A DNA stretch of 64,000 nt, from NCBI GenBank assembly GCA_028278545.1, contig JANQED010000179.1:1-64000 (forward strand), in the 5' to 3' direction. Of the stretch, positions 44,391 through 55,560 are shown in pieces. The position numbers and the translations under genes are program-made. Origin of the DNA: Anaerolineales bacterium. Its GTDB lineage: Bacteria; Chloroflexota; Anaerolineae; Anaerolineales; UBA11858. The notes under the pieces were generated by a model that was not told the origin of the DNA, did no database searches, and saw only the letters and a list, made by a program, of their open reading frames with translations. How positions within the stretch are numbered: position 1 is the stretch's first letter; each line of letters starts with the position of its first letter.

Positions 44391-44465
44391 TCGGGATGGT
44401 GGGATTTGAACCCACGACCTCGCCGACCCGAACGGCGCGCGCTGGCCGGACTGCGCCACATCCCG
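44391..44465 (-). tRNA. tRNA-Pro (anticodon CGG)
   Basis: The minus strand folds as a tRNA. The acceptor stem is CGGGATG (44465-44459) with CATCCCG (44398-44392), followed by discriminator A. The D arm has GCGC stems, the anticodon stem is CGCCG/CGGCG around the loop TTCGGGT (anticodon CGG), and the T arm is GTGGG-TTCAAAT-CCCAC. The 3' CCA is not encoded. It reads the proline codon CCG. It has its own promoter and terminator. Confidence 0.95.
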
Positions 44466-44478
44466 CAACTGCTGCGTG

Positions 44479-44507
44479 ATTATATCGTACCCATTTTGCT
44501 TTGGCAA
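44479..44507 (-). promoter_or_regulatory. Promoter of tRNA-Pro
   Basis: On the minus strand TTGCCA (44507-44502) and TATAAT (44484-44479) are separated by 17 bases, ending 13 bases before the tRNA 5' end. It is divergent from the yebC promoter. Confidence 0.82.
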
Positions 44508-44534
44508 GGCGAGCGTGGTGCCCTCCTTCTTCGG

Positions 44535-44543
44535 TGGTATAAT
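44535..44543 (+). promoter_or_regulatory. Extended -10 promoter of yebC
   Basis: TGGTATAAT is a consensus extended -10 box. No good -35 is visible at the expected distance. It would give a leader of about 90 bases before the yebC ATG. Confidence 0.6.
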
Positions 44544-44640
44544 TTTTTGCGCCTCTGAGCGGTGGCTGTTAAGCCAAAACACCCAAAGTACCCCAAGTAT
44601 TTCTCAGCAAAAATGTCGGCAAACCAATAGGAGTCAGGTT

Positions 44641-45393
44641 ATGTCTGGACACTCAAAATGGTCTACTATCAAACGCAAAAAGGCTGCTGAAGACGCCAAA
44701 CGAGGCAAGGTCTTCACCAGATTGGCGAGGGAAATTGCAGTCGCAGCCCGAAAGGGGGGCGGCGACCCGGAAATGAATACCGCCTTGAGTTTAGCCGTAT
44801 CCCGCGCCAAAGCGGCCAATATGCCCAAAGAGAACATCGAGCGTGCTATCAAACGCGGCACTGGGGAGGACAAGAGCGCCGCTGCTTTCGAGGAGGTTAC
44901 TTATGAGGGTTATGCCCCTCATGGGGTAGCGCTGATGATCGAATGTGCCACCGACAACCGCAACCGCACGGTAGCTGATCTGCGGCATATTTTAACCAGC
45001 AGTGGCGGCAGCTTAGGGGAAGGGGGTTCCGTGGCCTGGCAATTTACCCAGTCAGCGTATTTCACGATGCCCGCTGAAGGCCAAAATGAAGAAGAGATAT
45101 TCGAGTTAGCCGTGATGGGGGGTGCCGATGACGTGGTTGCCGATGAGGAGGTCATCGAAATCATCGGTGAAACAACCTCCTTCAAGTCGATTCATGACCA
45201 GTTGGTGGGAGCTGGCGTCGGGACCGATGATGCCGGCCTGCGCATGATCCCTAATCAAGAGATTGAATTGGCCGTCGATGAGGCCGTCAAAGTGATGAAA
45301 GTGATCGAGCGCCTGGAAGACTTAGATGATGTTCAAAATGTGTATACCAATTTGAGCATCACGGATGAAGCTTTGGCGCAGATTGGGGATTGA
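44641..45393 (+). CDS. yebC: YebC/PmpR-family translation or transcription regulator
   Basis: A 250-aa protein starting MSGHSKWSTIKRKKAAEDAKRG with the family-defining N-terminus. The inner motifs are NMPKENIERAIKRG, EGYAPHGVALMIE, TDNRNRTVADLRH and GGSLGEGGSVAWQF. Family members act as DNA-binding regulators or help ribosomes through proline-rich stretches. AGGAGTCAGGTT precedes the ATG at 44641. It heads a run with ruvC and ruvA, a common bacterial neighbourhood. Confidence 0.95.
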   Translation: MSGHSKWSTIKRKKAAEDAKRGKVFTRLAREIAVAARKGGGDPEMNTALSLAVSRAKAANMPKENIERAIKRGTGEDKSAAAFEEVTYEGYAPHGVALMIECATDNRNRTVADLRHILTSSGGSLGEGGSVAWQFTQSAYFTMPAEGQNEEEIFELAVMGGADDVVADEEVIEIIGETTSFKSIHDQLVGAGVGTDDAGLRMIPNQEIELAVDEAVKVMKVIERLEDLDDVQNVYTNLSITDEALAQIGD

Positions 45394-45402
45394 TAGCCCT
45401 TT

Positions 45403-45894
45403 ATGTTAGTCCTTGGGATTGATCCTGGGACGGCTTCGACCGGTTATGGGTTGATTCGCGAGGATGAGGCGGGGACGATCATCGCTGTGGATTTCGGCGT
45501 GGTCCGGACTCCCTCAAAAGAGCCTCTGCCCCAGCGGTTGCGCCAAATATACCGGGAAATCCGAAAGATTGTCTCTCTGCATCAGCCGGATAGCGGCGCG
45601 GTGGAGAAGTTGTTCTTTCAGAGCAATGTTCGTACGGCGATGAGCGTAGGCCAGGGGAGAGGTGTTGCTATCCTGGCTCTGGCGGAGGCGGAGGTTCCGG
45701 TATCAGAATATACTCCCTTGGAGATCAAGCAGGCCGTCGTTGGGTATGGGAACGCCGAGAAGCACCAGGTTCAGCATATGGTGCGCGCGCTGCTGAATCT
45801 GGATGAAATCCCTCGGCCCGACGATGCTGCGGACGCCCTGGCGGTAGCCATATGCCATCTCCACAGTTATCGGATGCAAGATTTAACGAAATGA
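45403..45894 (+). CDS. ruvC: Holliday junction resolvase RuvC
   Basis: RuvC cuts Holliday junctions during recombination. The catalytic acids are D7 (GIDPGT), E68 (VEKLFF), D141 and D144 (RPDDAADALAVAICH). The DNA-binding FFQSN loop is present. Length is 163 aa, which is normal. It begins nine bases after the yebC stop and is followed by an unrelated membrane protein before ruvA. Confidence 0.95.
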   Translation: MLVLGIDPGTASTGYGLIREDEAGTIIAVDFGVVRTPSKEPLPQRLRQIYREIRKIVSLHQPDSGAVEKLFFQSNVRTAMSVGQGRGVAILALAEAEVPVSEYTPLEIKQAVVGYGNAEKHQVQHMVRALLNLDEIPRPDDAADALAVAICHLHSYRMQDLTK

Positions 45895-45903
45895 GGTAGA
45901 TAC

Positions 45904-47160
45904 ATGGATGAGACACAACTTTTCTTACGGTTTGGCACTGCAATCGCCATCGGGTTTATGATTGGCTTGCAGCGGGAGTTCGCTAAAAGGAATACCAAAC
46001 GCGGCTTGGTCGCGGGTGAGCGAACCTTTGCCCTGTTGGGATTGGTCGGATGTCTTTCGGCGTTTGTTGCTGATGAGCTTGATTCCTCGTGGGTGTTCTG
46101 GGGCATCATTTTTATTCTGGGGGTCTTTTCTGCTATATCCTACTTCGTTGATGCCTGGAACGGTCACGTAGGAATGACTACGGAGGTGGCCGTTGTCATC
46201 ACCATTCTGATTGGCGGGTTGTGTTATTGGGGGCACCTGGCAGTTGCCGCGGCTTTGGGCATAGCAACAACCGCCATTTTGTACCTCAAAATCGAAACCG
46301 ATCGCCTGGTGCATGCGCTTACCCGTGAAGATATCTTCGCAGCCCTGCAATTTGCTGTGATAAGCGCCATCATCCTTCCCGTCCTTCCCAACCGGAGCTT
46401 TTTCCAGCCGCCCTTTGATGTTTTGAACCCTTTCAAGATCTGGTTGATGGTGGTTTTTATCTCCGGAATCAGTTTTCTTGGATATGTAGCCATCAAGACA
46501 ATCGGTGCCAGGAGAGGTATTGGAATTACGGGCTTCTTAGGGGGCTTGGCCTCCAGCACCGCAGTGACTCTGGGTTTTTCCGAACGTAGCAGCCGTGAAC
46601 CCCATCTCTCGACACCTTTCGCCTTGGCAATTATGGTCTCTTGGACGGTGATGTTCTCAAGAGTGCTGATTGAAGTTGGTGTACTTAATCGGCAATTGTT
46701 GGCTGTCGTTTGGGTCCCCCTTGCTGCGGCAGGTTTCGTGGGGCTTCTTTACGCCGTTTATCTCTATCTTTCTCAGAGAGTTGACGAAAAAGGGGATGTT
46801 AAGTTTTCTAACCCCTTTGATTTGGGGTCTGCGGTGAAATTTGGTTTGTTGTACGGTGTCATTTTATTGGTCTCTCGCAGCGCTCAAATGTATCTTGGGA
46901 GGACAGGGATAATGTTGTCTAGCTTGCTATCCGGGATCGCGGATGTGGATGCTATCACGCTTTCCATGGCTGAGTTGAGTAATTCGGGAGGTTTGGAGAT
47001 AGGTGTGGCTTCCCAGGCCATCGTGGTCGCAGCGATGTCGAATACGATTGTCAAAGGGGGCATTGCATTGATGGGCGGCTCTAGCGAGCTTCGAAAGGCG
47101 CTCTGGCCGGGGATTTTGCTGATGGCGGTCGTTGGTATCGGCGTAGCTTTTCTTGTCTAG
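45904..47160 (+). CDS. MgtC-N-terminal/DUF4010 membrane protein
   Basis: A 418-aa integral membrane protein with about 11-12 hydrophobic segments. The first 130 residues resemble MgtC/SapB (AIAIGFMIGLQREF, GERTFALLGLVGCLSAF, MTTEVAVVITILIGG). The rest matches DUF4010 (GFLGGLASSTAVTLGFSERS, SGIADVDAITLSMAELS). The transported solute, if any, is unknown. It stands between ruvC and ruvA, which are usually adjacent, so it is probably a later insertion into that operon. Confidence 0.85.
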   Translation: MDETQLFLRFGTAIAIGFMIGLQREFAKRNTKRGLVAGERTFALLGLVGCLSAFVADELDSSWVFWGIIFILGVFSAISYFVDAWNGHVGMTTEVAVVITILIGGLCYWGHLAVAAALGIATTAILYLKIETDRLVHALTREDIFAALQFAVISAIILPVLPNRSFFQPPFDVLNPFKIWLMVVFISGISFLGYVAIKTIGARRGIGITGFLGGLASSTAVTLGFSERSSREPHLSTPFALAIMVSWTVMFSRVLIEVGVLNRQLLAVVWVPLAAAGFVGLLYAVYLYLSQRVDEKGDVKFSNPFDLGSAVKFGLLYGVILLVSRSAQMYLGRTGIMLSSLLSGIADVDAITLSMAELSNSGGLEIGVASQAIVVAAMSNTIVKGGIALMGGSSELRKALWPGILLMAVVGIGVAFLV

Positions 47161-47177
47161 ATGATCGGAGCAAGTTC

Positions 47178-47753
47178 ATGATTGCGCACATTACCGGTCG
47201 GGTGACGGACGTCAAATCGGATCAGGTGATCATCGAAATTGGTGGCATCGGACTCTTTGTGTATGTCCCTGATCCTTTGCGCGAGACCTTACGGGTAAGC
47301 GAAACGGCCTCCTTACACACTTATCTGGCTGTTCGAGAGGACTCCCTTACGCTGTATGGTTTTGCCAGCGCTGAAGAGCGTGAGTACTTCGTATTGTTGT
47401 TGGGGGTCAATGGCGTCGGACCACGCCTGGCCTTAGCGACTCTCTCTGCGTTGGACCCGGCTACCATCCGGCGGGCAGTGGTCTCTGAGCAGCCAGAAGT
47501 GTTCACGCGCGTGCCCGGGATTGGGGCCAGGACCTCTCAACGAGTTCTGTTGCACCTTCAAGGGCGCATCGAGACGCCCAGTGAGCTGGAGGCCATAGCT
47601 GATTTCGCGGATGTCGATACCCAGGTTGTCGAAGCGCTGGTTGCCCTGGGGTATAGCGTTGTCGAGGCTCAGGCCGCTGTTCAGAATATCCCCAAGGACG
47701 CTCCCGACGACGTCGAAGAACGCATCCGGCTGGCCTTGGGGTATTTTGCATGA
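47178..47753 (+). CDS. ruvA: Holliday junction DNA helicase subunit RuvA
   Basis: RuvA binds Holliday junctions and loads the RuvB motor. The 191-aa protein has an N-terminal OB-fold (MIAHITGRVTDVKSDQVIIE), two helix-hairpin-helix regions (LLGVNGVGPRLALATLS and FTRVPGIGARTSQRVLLHL) and a C-terminal UBA-like domain that contacts RuvB (VEALVALGYSVVEAQAAV). ruvB is not in the window. Confidence 0.95.
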   Translation: MIAHITGRVTDVKSDQVIIEIGGIGLFVYVPDPLRETLRVSETASLHTYLAVREDSLTLYGFASAEEREYFVLLLGVNGVGPRLALATLSALDPATIRRAVVSEQPEVFTRVPGIGARTSQRVLLHLQGRIETPSELEAIADFADVDTQVVEALVALGYSVVEAQAAVQNIPKDAPDDVEERIRLALGYFA

Positions 47754-47805
47754 AGAGATGCACGAGAAACCCGGTTCCTGAACCGGATTATTTTGGAGGC
47801 TCATT

Positions 47806-48657
47806 TTGTTGGTAAACGGAAAAATCGCCTTTATCGGCCCGGGCGTCATGGCAGAGGCTATGATTGCAGGGATCATTCGCCACGAGGTCTCGCTTCCAGA
47901 ACAGATCATCGTTTCGGGAACGCGCCCCAACCGCGGGGAGGACTTGCAGCAGCGTTATGGGATTGCATCGACGACAGATAATATAGCCGCGGTTCGGGAG
48001 GCCGATGTTGTGGTGTTATCGGTCAAACCTCAGCATCTAAAAGCGGTTTTTCCTGAATTGCAAGGCCAGATCAAGCCGACTGCGTTGGTTCTCTCAATCG
48101 TTGCTGGTGCAACACTGAAGAAGATCGCCCAGGGGTTGCGGCATCAGAATGTCGTGCGCTCCATGCCCAACACGCCCGCCCAGATTGGCGAGGGCATCAC
48201 TGTGTGGACTGCTGCCGAGGCTGTTTCAGTCGAGCAGAGAGACGCCGCCCAGAAAATATTATCCGCTCTGGGAGAAGAAATCTACCTCGAAGAGGAATAT
48301 TATCTGGATATGGCCACAGCCCTCTCGGGGACTGGGCCAGCCTATGTGTTCCTGTTCATGGAAGCCATGGTGGACGCCGGTGTACATTTGGGGTTCCCAC
48401 GTCGAATCGCGGAGAGGCTGGTGGCTCAGACGGTGCGAGGGTCAGTGGATTATTACCAGAAGTACGACAATGATCCCGTCCACCTTGCTCGGCTCCGCAA
48501 TCAGGTCACTTCCCCGGGCGGCACCTCTGCTGCGGCATTGTATTACCTCGAGAAAGCCGGCTTCCGCACCGCTCTTTCGCGGGCCATTTGGGCTGCATAT
48601 GAGCGCTCATTAGCTTTGGGGGAGGGGTCAGACGCCCAAGCGCCGAACGATACATAA
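47806..48657 (+). CDS. proC: Pyrroline-5-carboxylate reductase
   Basis: ProC reduces pyrroline-5-carboxylate to proline with NAD(P)H. The 283-aa protein has the Rossmann motif FIGPGVMAEAMIAGI, VVLSVKPQ, RSMPNTPAQIGEG, ALSGTGPAYVF and the C-terminal LRNQVTSPGGTSAAAL. The start is TTG at 47806 (or TTG at 47809), six bases after GGAGG at 47795-47799. A small CCGGTT/AACCGG hairpin lies at 47771-47786 after ruvA. Confidence 0.94.
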   Translation: MLVNGKIAFIGPGVMAEAMIAGIIRHEVSLPEQIIVSGTRPNRGEDLQQRYGIASTTDNIAAVREADVVVLSVKPQHLKAVFPELQGQIKPTALVLSIVAGATLKKIAQGLRHQNVVRSMPNTPAQIGEGITVWTAAEAVSVEQRDAAQKILSALGEEIYLEEEYYLDMATALSGTGPAYVFLFMEAMVDAGVHLGFPRRIAERLVAQTVRGSVDYYQKYDNDPVHLARLRNQVTSPGGTSAAALYYLEKAGFRTALSRAIWAAYERSLALGEGSDAQAPNDT

Positions 48658-48798
48658 TTGGGGTGTCTGTGCTCTGCGTGCTGCGCCTTTTGACGTCATG
48701 TATACGACCGCAAAAGGGATAATCAACGCTTATACCTGTTGCGTGGCAACGCTTTCGATCAAAAACTAGACAATATGTACTCTTTCGGGTATCATTTG

Positions 48799-48845
48799 GC
48801 AGCTTGTTTTCCGCCTTAAAAGGAAGCAAGCTGCTATTCTGTTTT
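48799..48845 (+). terminator. Terminator after proC
   Basis: GCAGCTTG (48799-48806) pairs with CAAGCTGC (48827-48834), with further inner pairing of TTTTCC and GGAA. A T-rich TGTTTTT follows. It separates proC from the M42 pseudogene. Confidence 0.7.
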
Positions 48846-48857
48846 TAGGGACCATTC

Positions 48858-49201
48858 ATGGATGCAACCATCAAGTTGTTGAAGGAACTCACAGAAGATC
48901 ATGGCGTGCCCGGATATGAAGCCCCTGTCCGGGCCGTATTACGGAAACGTCTGAAACCGTTGGGGAAATCATTTGAAGATAGGCTTGGCAATCTAGTTTG
49001 TGAAAAACAAGGCAGTGCTGAATCTCCGCGGGTGATGCTGGCTGGGCATATGGACGAAATTGGGTTCATAGTCAAGCGCATCACCAAGGAAGGTTTTCTT
49101 TTTCTTACATTCATCGAAGGGATTATGACAACGCCTTGAAATTGTTAGTGGCCCTGTTCAAACGCATGGATGAGGGCACTGTGAAAGGGTTTACGCGATA
49201 A
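48858..49201 (+). pseudogene. M42 aminopeptidase pseudogene with an internal deletion
   Basis: The frame from ATG 48858 encodes a good M42-family N-terminus (LLKELTEDHGVPGYEAPVR, LGNLVCEKQG, PRVMLAGHMDEIGFIVKRIT) with the first metal ligands. It then ends at 49139 after only 93 codons, whereas the family is about 350 aa. In another frame, from about 49117 to the TAA at 49199-49201, DYDNALKLLVALFKRMDEGT looks like the C-terminus of the same family. About 240 codons between these ends are missing and the join is out of frame. It lies directly before atpA. Confidence 0.85.
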
Positions 49202-49224
49202 TTACAATCTGACCCGGAGGTAAA

Positions 49225-50886
49225 ATGTCTGATCTGATTAAACAAATCACTACAGACCTTCAACAGCAAATTGAGAGCTTCCAGCCGGAATTGGAAATCC
49301 GCGATATTGGTACTGTGTTGGAAGCTGGGGATGGTATTGCTCGCGCGACAGGTTTGTCGGATGTGCGCTCCCAAGAATTGGTGCAGTTCGAAAACGGTGT
49401 GTTGGGGATTGCATTCAACCTGGAGAAGGATAGCGTGGGCATCATCATCATGGGGGAATACCAGGGAGTCCGTGAGGGGATGACCGTGCGCTCTACAGGG
49501 CGCATTTCTTCTGTGCCGGTGGGAGATGGCCTGGTTGGCCGTGTGGTCAATGCCTTGGGGCAGCCGATTGATGGTAAAGGCCCTGTTCAGTTCGATGGCT
49601 ATCGCCCTATTGAGCGCATCGCCCCCGGTGTGGTGCAACGCCAGGATGTGGATACACCCGTGGAGTCAGGCATCAAAGCCATCGACTCCATGATCCCCAT
49701 TGGGCGGGGCCAACGTGAGTTAATCATTGGCGATCGCCAGACCGGCAAGACCGCCATCGCCCTGGACGCTATCATCAACCAGAAGGGCAAGGACCTGATT
49801 TGTATTTACATTGCCATCGGTCAGAAAAAAGCTGCCATCGCTCGAACGGTGGCAACATTGGAACGGTTTGGGGCCATGGAGCACACCATCGTGGTGGTGG
49901 CCTCAGCTGAAGAGCCTGCTGCTTTGCAGTATATTGCTCCCTACGCTGGTTGCGCCATGGGGGAAGAATTTATGGAAACGGGCCGCGATGCCCTAGTGAT
50001 CTACGATGACCTTTCCAAACATGCCTGGGCATACCGCCAGGTTTCCCTGCTCCTGCGTCGTCCGCCGGGGCGTGAGGCTTACCCCGGAGATTTGTTCTAT
50101 CTCCACTCCCGTTTGCTAGAGCGCGCCGCTCGTCTGGCCGACCAATTTGTGATCGTTCCCGCAGATTTTTCTGAGTCGCTGGCTGGGGAATCCGATGCTG
50201 TTGATGGAAAAGTGTATGGTGGTCCGCTCTCCAAGCATGATGCCGACGAGGCCCGCCAGGCCCTGGACAATGCGGACAGTTATAAGTTGGTAAAAGTCAG
50301 CGGGACGGGCGGGTCGTTGACCGCTTTGCCCATCATCGAGACCTTGCTCGGTGATTTGTCAGCTTATGTGCCCACCAACGTGATTTCGATTACGGATGGT
50401 CAGATTTATTTGGAGAACAATCTCTTCTATGCCGGTATTCGACCGGCGGTGAACGTGGGTCTTTCGGTTTCCCGTGTAGGTGGGGACGCCCAGACCAAGG
50501 CCATGAAGCAGGTCGCCGGTCGTTTGCGCCTTGATATGGCTGCCTTTCGTGAGTTGGCGGCTTTTGCTCAATTCGGCTCTGATTTGGATGCAGCAACTCA
50601 ATCTCGTCTCGGCCGCGGCCAGCGTTTGCAAGAAATTCTCAAGCAGCCGCAGTATGAACCAGTCTCTCTGGCAAATCAGGTGATGACCATATATGCTGGC
50701 ACGAATGGCTTTGCTGATGATGTGCCCCTCGATCGCATGCGCGAGTGGGAGGAGGCTCTGAGCCGTTATCTGGAGACCTCTCACCCTGAGATTGGGCGAG
50801 TGATTGAAGAGCACGGCCGTCTCGCAGACGATACAGAAGAGAAGTTACGCACTGCGCTGGATAGTTTCCGTTCAACGTGGAGATAG
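49225..50886 (+). CDS. atpA: ATP synthase F1 subunit alpha with an insertion
   Basis: The non-catalytic nucleotide-binding subunit. Walker A is GDRQTGKT (169-176); SISDLIK-like N-terminal helix (MSDLIKQI) that normally binds delta is present; [27 protein letters not shown] and [12 protein letters not shown] are conserved. The 553-aa length exceeds the usual 500-510 because of about 50 extra residues at 307-360 between the [10 protein letters not shown] helix and [13 protein letters not shown] lies upstream. A possible promoter (TACAAT at 49203-49208) overlaps the end of the M42 pseudogene. Confidence 0.96.
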   Translation: MSDLIKQITTDLQQQIESFQPELEIRDIGTVLEAGDGIARATGLSDVRSQELVQFENGVLGIAFNLEKDSVGIIIMGEYQGVREGMTVRSTGRISSVPVGDGLVGRVVNALGQPIDGKGPVQFDGYRPIERIAPGVVQRQDVDTPVESGIKAIDSMIPIGRGQRELIIGDRQTGKTAIALDAIINQKGKDLICIYIAIGQKKAAIARTVATLERFGAMEHTIVVVASAEEPAALQYIAPYAGCAMGEEFMETGRDALVIYDDLSKHAWAYRQVSLLLRRPPGREAYPGDLFYLHSRLLERAARLADQFVIVPADFSESLAGESDAVDGKVYGGPLSKHDADEARQALDNADSYKLVKVSGTGGSLTALPIIETLLGDLSAYVPTNVISITDGQIYLENNLFYAGIRPAVNVGLSVSRVGGDAQTKAMKQVAGRLRLDMAAFRELAAFAQFGSDLDAATQSRLGRGQRLQEILKQPQYEPVSLANQVMTIYAGTNGFADDVPLDRMREWEEALSRYLETSHPEIGRVIEEHGRLADDTEEKLRTALDSFRSTWR

Positions 50887-50970
50887 GACAGATAGTCAGA
50901 TAGTTTTTGGATGCTGAGACATTTTCTAAAACGATTATTGACTAACCGGTTATCAGGTTATTAGACGAAT

Positions 50971-53308
<2,338 letters not shown>

Positions 53309-53309
53309 T

Positions 53310-53765
53310 ATGCCTATCCGTTGTGAGATAGTCTCCCAAGATCGCATGATCTTCGAGGGCGAAGCAGACACCGTCGTTTTGCCGGGTACGGAAGGTGAGA
53401 TGGGCATCCTTCCCAACCATGCCCCGCTGCTGTCGGCGCTGGACTACGGTGTGATCCTCGTTCGCTATCAGGGGACAGAAGAAGCCTTCACCGTGGCTGG
53501 TGGCGTGGTTGAAGTTCAACCCGATATCATCACCGTGCTGGCTGACCGGGCAGAAAACGTGGGCGAGATCGATATATCTCGCGCCGAAGCTGCTCGAGAA
53601 CGGGCAGAGAAATACCTGGCTGAGGGCCCTCCTCCCGACTCTGATGCCTATCTGCGCATGGAAGCCGCTTTGCGACGTTCCAGGCTGCGCCTGGATGCCG
53701 CACGACGATATCGCGGCCGGGGTGCCCGTCGAGCGGGCCTCCCACCCGTGTTGGAAGATAAATAG
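53310..53765 (+). CDS. atpC: ATP synthase F1 subunit epsilon
   Basis: The rotor subunit that can inhibit ATP hydrolysis. The N-terminal beta-sandwich is clear (CEIVSQDRMIFEGEA, VVLPGTEGEMGILPNHAPLLSAL shown in part, GGVVEVQPDIITVLAD). The C-terminal two-helix domain is present (ISRAEAARERAEKYL) and ends in an unusually Arg-rich tail, RRYRGRGARRAG. Length is 151 aa against about 138 in E. coli. Confidence 0.94.
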   Translation: MPIRCEIVSQDRMIFEGEADTVVLPGTEGEMGILPNHAPLLSALDYGVILVRYQGTEEAFTVAGGVVEVQPDIITVLADRAENVGEIDISRAEAARERAEKYLAEGPPPDSDAYLRMEAALRRSRLRLDAARRYRGRGARRAGLPPVLEDK

Positions 53766-53771
53766 GAATTC

Positions 53772-54785
53772 ATGGCCCTTTTCTCGAAAGACCTGGGGAT
53801 TGATTTAGGCACCATCTGGACACGGATTTCCGAAGATGGGCAGGTCATTTTACAGGAACCCACGGTGGTTGCCATCGCCGTCGATGAGTTGAAAATCGTA
53901 TCCCTGGGACAGGAAGCCCAGGATATGTTTGGGCGGGTTCCTGAATCCTTAGAGGTGGCTTACCCCCTCCAGAACGGGGTGATTGCTGATTATGAGGTGG
54001 CAGAGAAACTGCTCGAATACCTGATTAGAAAGGTCAGCAGCCCGGTACGCGTCTTCCGGCCTCGGGTGATGGTGTCACTTCCTTACGGGGTCACCAGCGT
54101 TGAGCGCCGGGCGGTCCATGAGGCAGCTCTGGAAGCCATCAAGCGGGATGTATTTCTGATCCAGCAACCCATGGCGGCCGCCCTGGGTGTCGATTTACCT
54201 TTCCATACACCGACGGGGAATATGATCATTTGTTTAGGGGCTGGCGCTAGCCAGGCAGCGGTGTTGGCCATGTACGGCATTGTATCGGCCGAGACGATAC
54301 GTATCGGCGGGCTACAGCTGGATGATGCCATTATGACCTATATCCGTCGCAAATACGGCTTGATCGTTGCTCAGCCGACGGCGGAGCGCATCAAAATTGA
54401 AATCGGTGCCGCAGTCATTCAGGATGAAGAACAGAGTATCGAGTTTCAAGGCCAGGATTCGGTTACAGGGTTGCCGCGACCGCTTACCTTAACTACCGGC
54501 GAAGTGGTCGAGGCGCTTCAAGAGCCTCTGAACCAGATCGTCGAGGCCGCCCGCAGGGTTTTAGAAAAAACCCCCCCTGAACTGGTCTCGGATATCATCG
54601 ATCGAGGCATTGCTCTTTGTGGAGGGGGTGCTTTATTGCGTGGAATCGATAAATTATTGACCAAAGAACTCGGTGTCCCCGCTTACCTGGTCGATAACCC
54701 CATTACTTGTGTATCAGAAGGTGCTTCCTTGTCTCTACAGCCGGGCGTCTATGCCAAAATCAAACGCAATCTGCCACCGGTGTAG
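53772..54785 (+). CDS. MreB-like actin homologue with altered ATPase residues
   Basis: A 337-aa actin-fold protein close in length to MreB (about 345). The phosphate-1 motif is GIDLGTIWT (9-17), and RIGGLQLDDAIMTYIRRKYG, TAERIKIEIG and CGGGALLRGIDKLL match MreB. The phosphate-2 loop, normally DIGGGT, reads CLGAGAS (154-160). The EEPMAAA segment with the catalytic Glu reads QQPMAAA (131-137). ATP hydrolysis is therefore doubtful. It starts six bases after atpC and is probably on the same mRNA. It may be a cell-shape scaffold or a repurposed paralogue. Confidence 0.85.
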   Translation: MALFSKDLGIDLGTIWTRISEDGQVILQEPTVVAIAVDELKIVSLGQEAQDMFGRVPESLEVAYPLQNGVIADYEVAEKLLEYLIRKVSSPVRVFRPRVMVSLPYGVTSVERRAVHEAALEAIKRDVFLIQQPMAAALGVDLPFHTPTGNMIICLGAGASQAAVLAMYGIVSAETIRIGGLQLDDAIMTYIRRKYGLIVAQPTAERIKIEIGAAVIQDEEQSIEFQGQDSVTGLPRPLTLTTGEVVEALQEPLNQIVEAARRVLEKTPPELVSDIIDRGIALCGGGALLRGIDKLLTKELGVPAYLVDNPITCVSEGASLSLQPGVYAKIKRNLPPV

Positions 54786-54808
54786 GGAGTGACCTCTCAT
54801 AAAAAGAG

Positions 54809-54835
54809 AACGGGCTGGATTTCCAGCCCGTTTCG
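54809..54835. terminator. Strong terminator after the MreB-like gene
   Basis: AACGGGCTGG (54809-54818) pairs with CCAGCCCGTT (54823-54832) across ATTT and leads into TTCGCTTT. AAAAAGAG precedes it, so it could also work for the convergent rex transcript. Confidence 0.85.
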
Positions 54836-54853
54836 CTTTAACAGATAGAAGTT

Positions 54854-54882
54854 AAGTTGGGTTTCTCGCAGAAATTCAACTT
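54854..54882 (-). terminator. Hairpin downstream of rex
   Basis: The arms 54854-54866 and 54870-54882 pair over 13 positions, two of them G-T, around a three-base loop. It starts 11 bases beyond the rex stop on the minus strand. No T-run follows directly, so it may be an mRNA 3' stem or a short palindromic element. Confidence 0.5.
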
Positions 54883-54893
54883 CTTGTCTAGAT

Positions 54894-55514
54894 TTACTCT
54901 AAATAATATGACATCTTCTGCAAGTGTGTGGCCGGGTCGATATATTCAACACGCACACCTTCGGGAACTGAGATCTGAATGGGCGCGTAATTGAGGATGG
55001 CTTCTACGCCCGCCTCCACTAACTGCTCAGTGACCTCTTGGGCGTGATCGGCAGGTGTGGCCACCATTGCCACCTTGACCTTTGCCTGGCGAATGACTTC
55101 GATCATATTGGCGATGTCTTGCACTACTAAGCCGCCCATTTTCTTGCCGATTTTCTCACTGTCGTTGTCGAAGATCATTGTTGCCTGGAAGCCGCGATCT
55201 CGGAACCCCGAGTAATGAGCCAGCGCGCTGCCGACATCGCCAGCCCCGATGATAGCCATATCCCAAACGACATTTAGGTTTAGTATCCGCCGCAATTGCT
55301 CGCTGAGGTATTTGATATTATATCCAGTGCCTTGCTTGCCGAATTCACCAAACTGAGAGAGGTCTTTGCGAATTTGTGCTGCGGATACGCCGAGTCTTTC
55401 CCCTAATTCCTTGGAGGAAGTCACTCTTTGGCCTTCTTGTGCCATGCGTTGTATGGCTCTTAGGTAGATCGGTAAGCGTCCAACAACGATGCCGGGGATT
55501 TCGTGCTTTGTCAT
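54894..55514 (-). CDS. rex: Redox-sensing transcriptional repressor Rex
   Basis: Rex represses energy and fermentation genes and leaves DNA when NADH/NAD+ rises. The 206-aa protein has an N-terminal winged helix (GVSAAQIRKDLSQFGEFGKQG) and a Rossmann domain with IIGAGDVGSALAHY. NYAPIQISVPEGV and a C-terminal swapped helix complete the family pattern. AAGGAG lies upstream of the ATG. It is divergent from obg and has a Rex-like operator at its own promoter, which suggests autoregulation. The atp and nuo operons nearby are plausible targets, but no site was found there. Confidence 0.96.
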   Translation of the reverse strand: MTKHEIPGIVVGRLPIYLRAIQRMAQEGQRVTSSKELGERLGVSAAQIRKDLSQFGEFGKQGTGYNIKYLSEQLRRILNLNVVWDMAIIGAGDVGSALAHYSGFRDRGFQATMIFDNDSEKIGKKMGGLVVQDIANMIEVIRQAKVKVAMVATPADHAQEVTEQLVEAGVEAILNYAPIQISVPEGVRVEYIDPATHLQKMSYYLE

Positions 55515-55560
55515 TTTTTGTGCTCCTTGCTACATCAATCTCGCTAATTGAACTAGGCCA

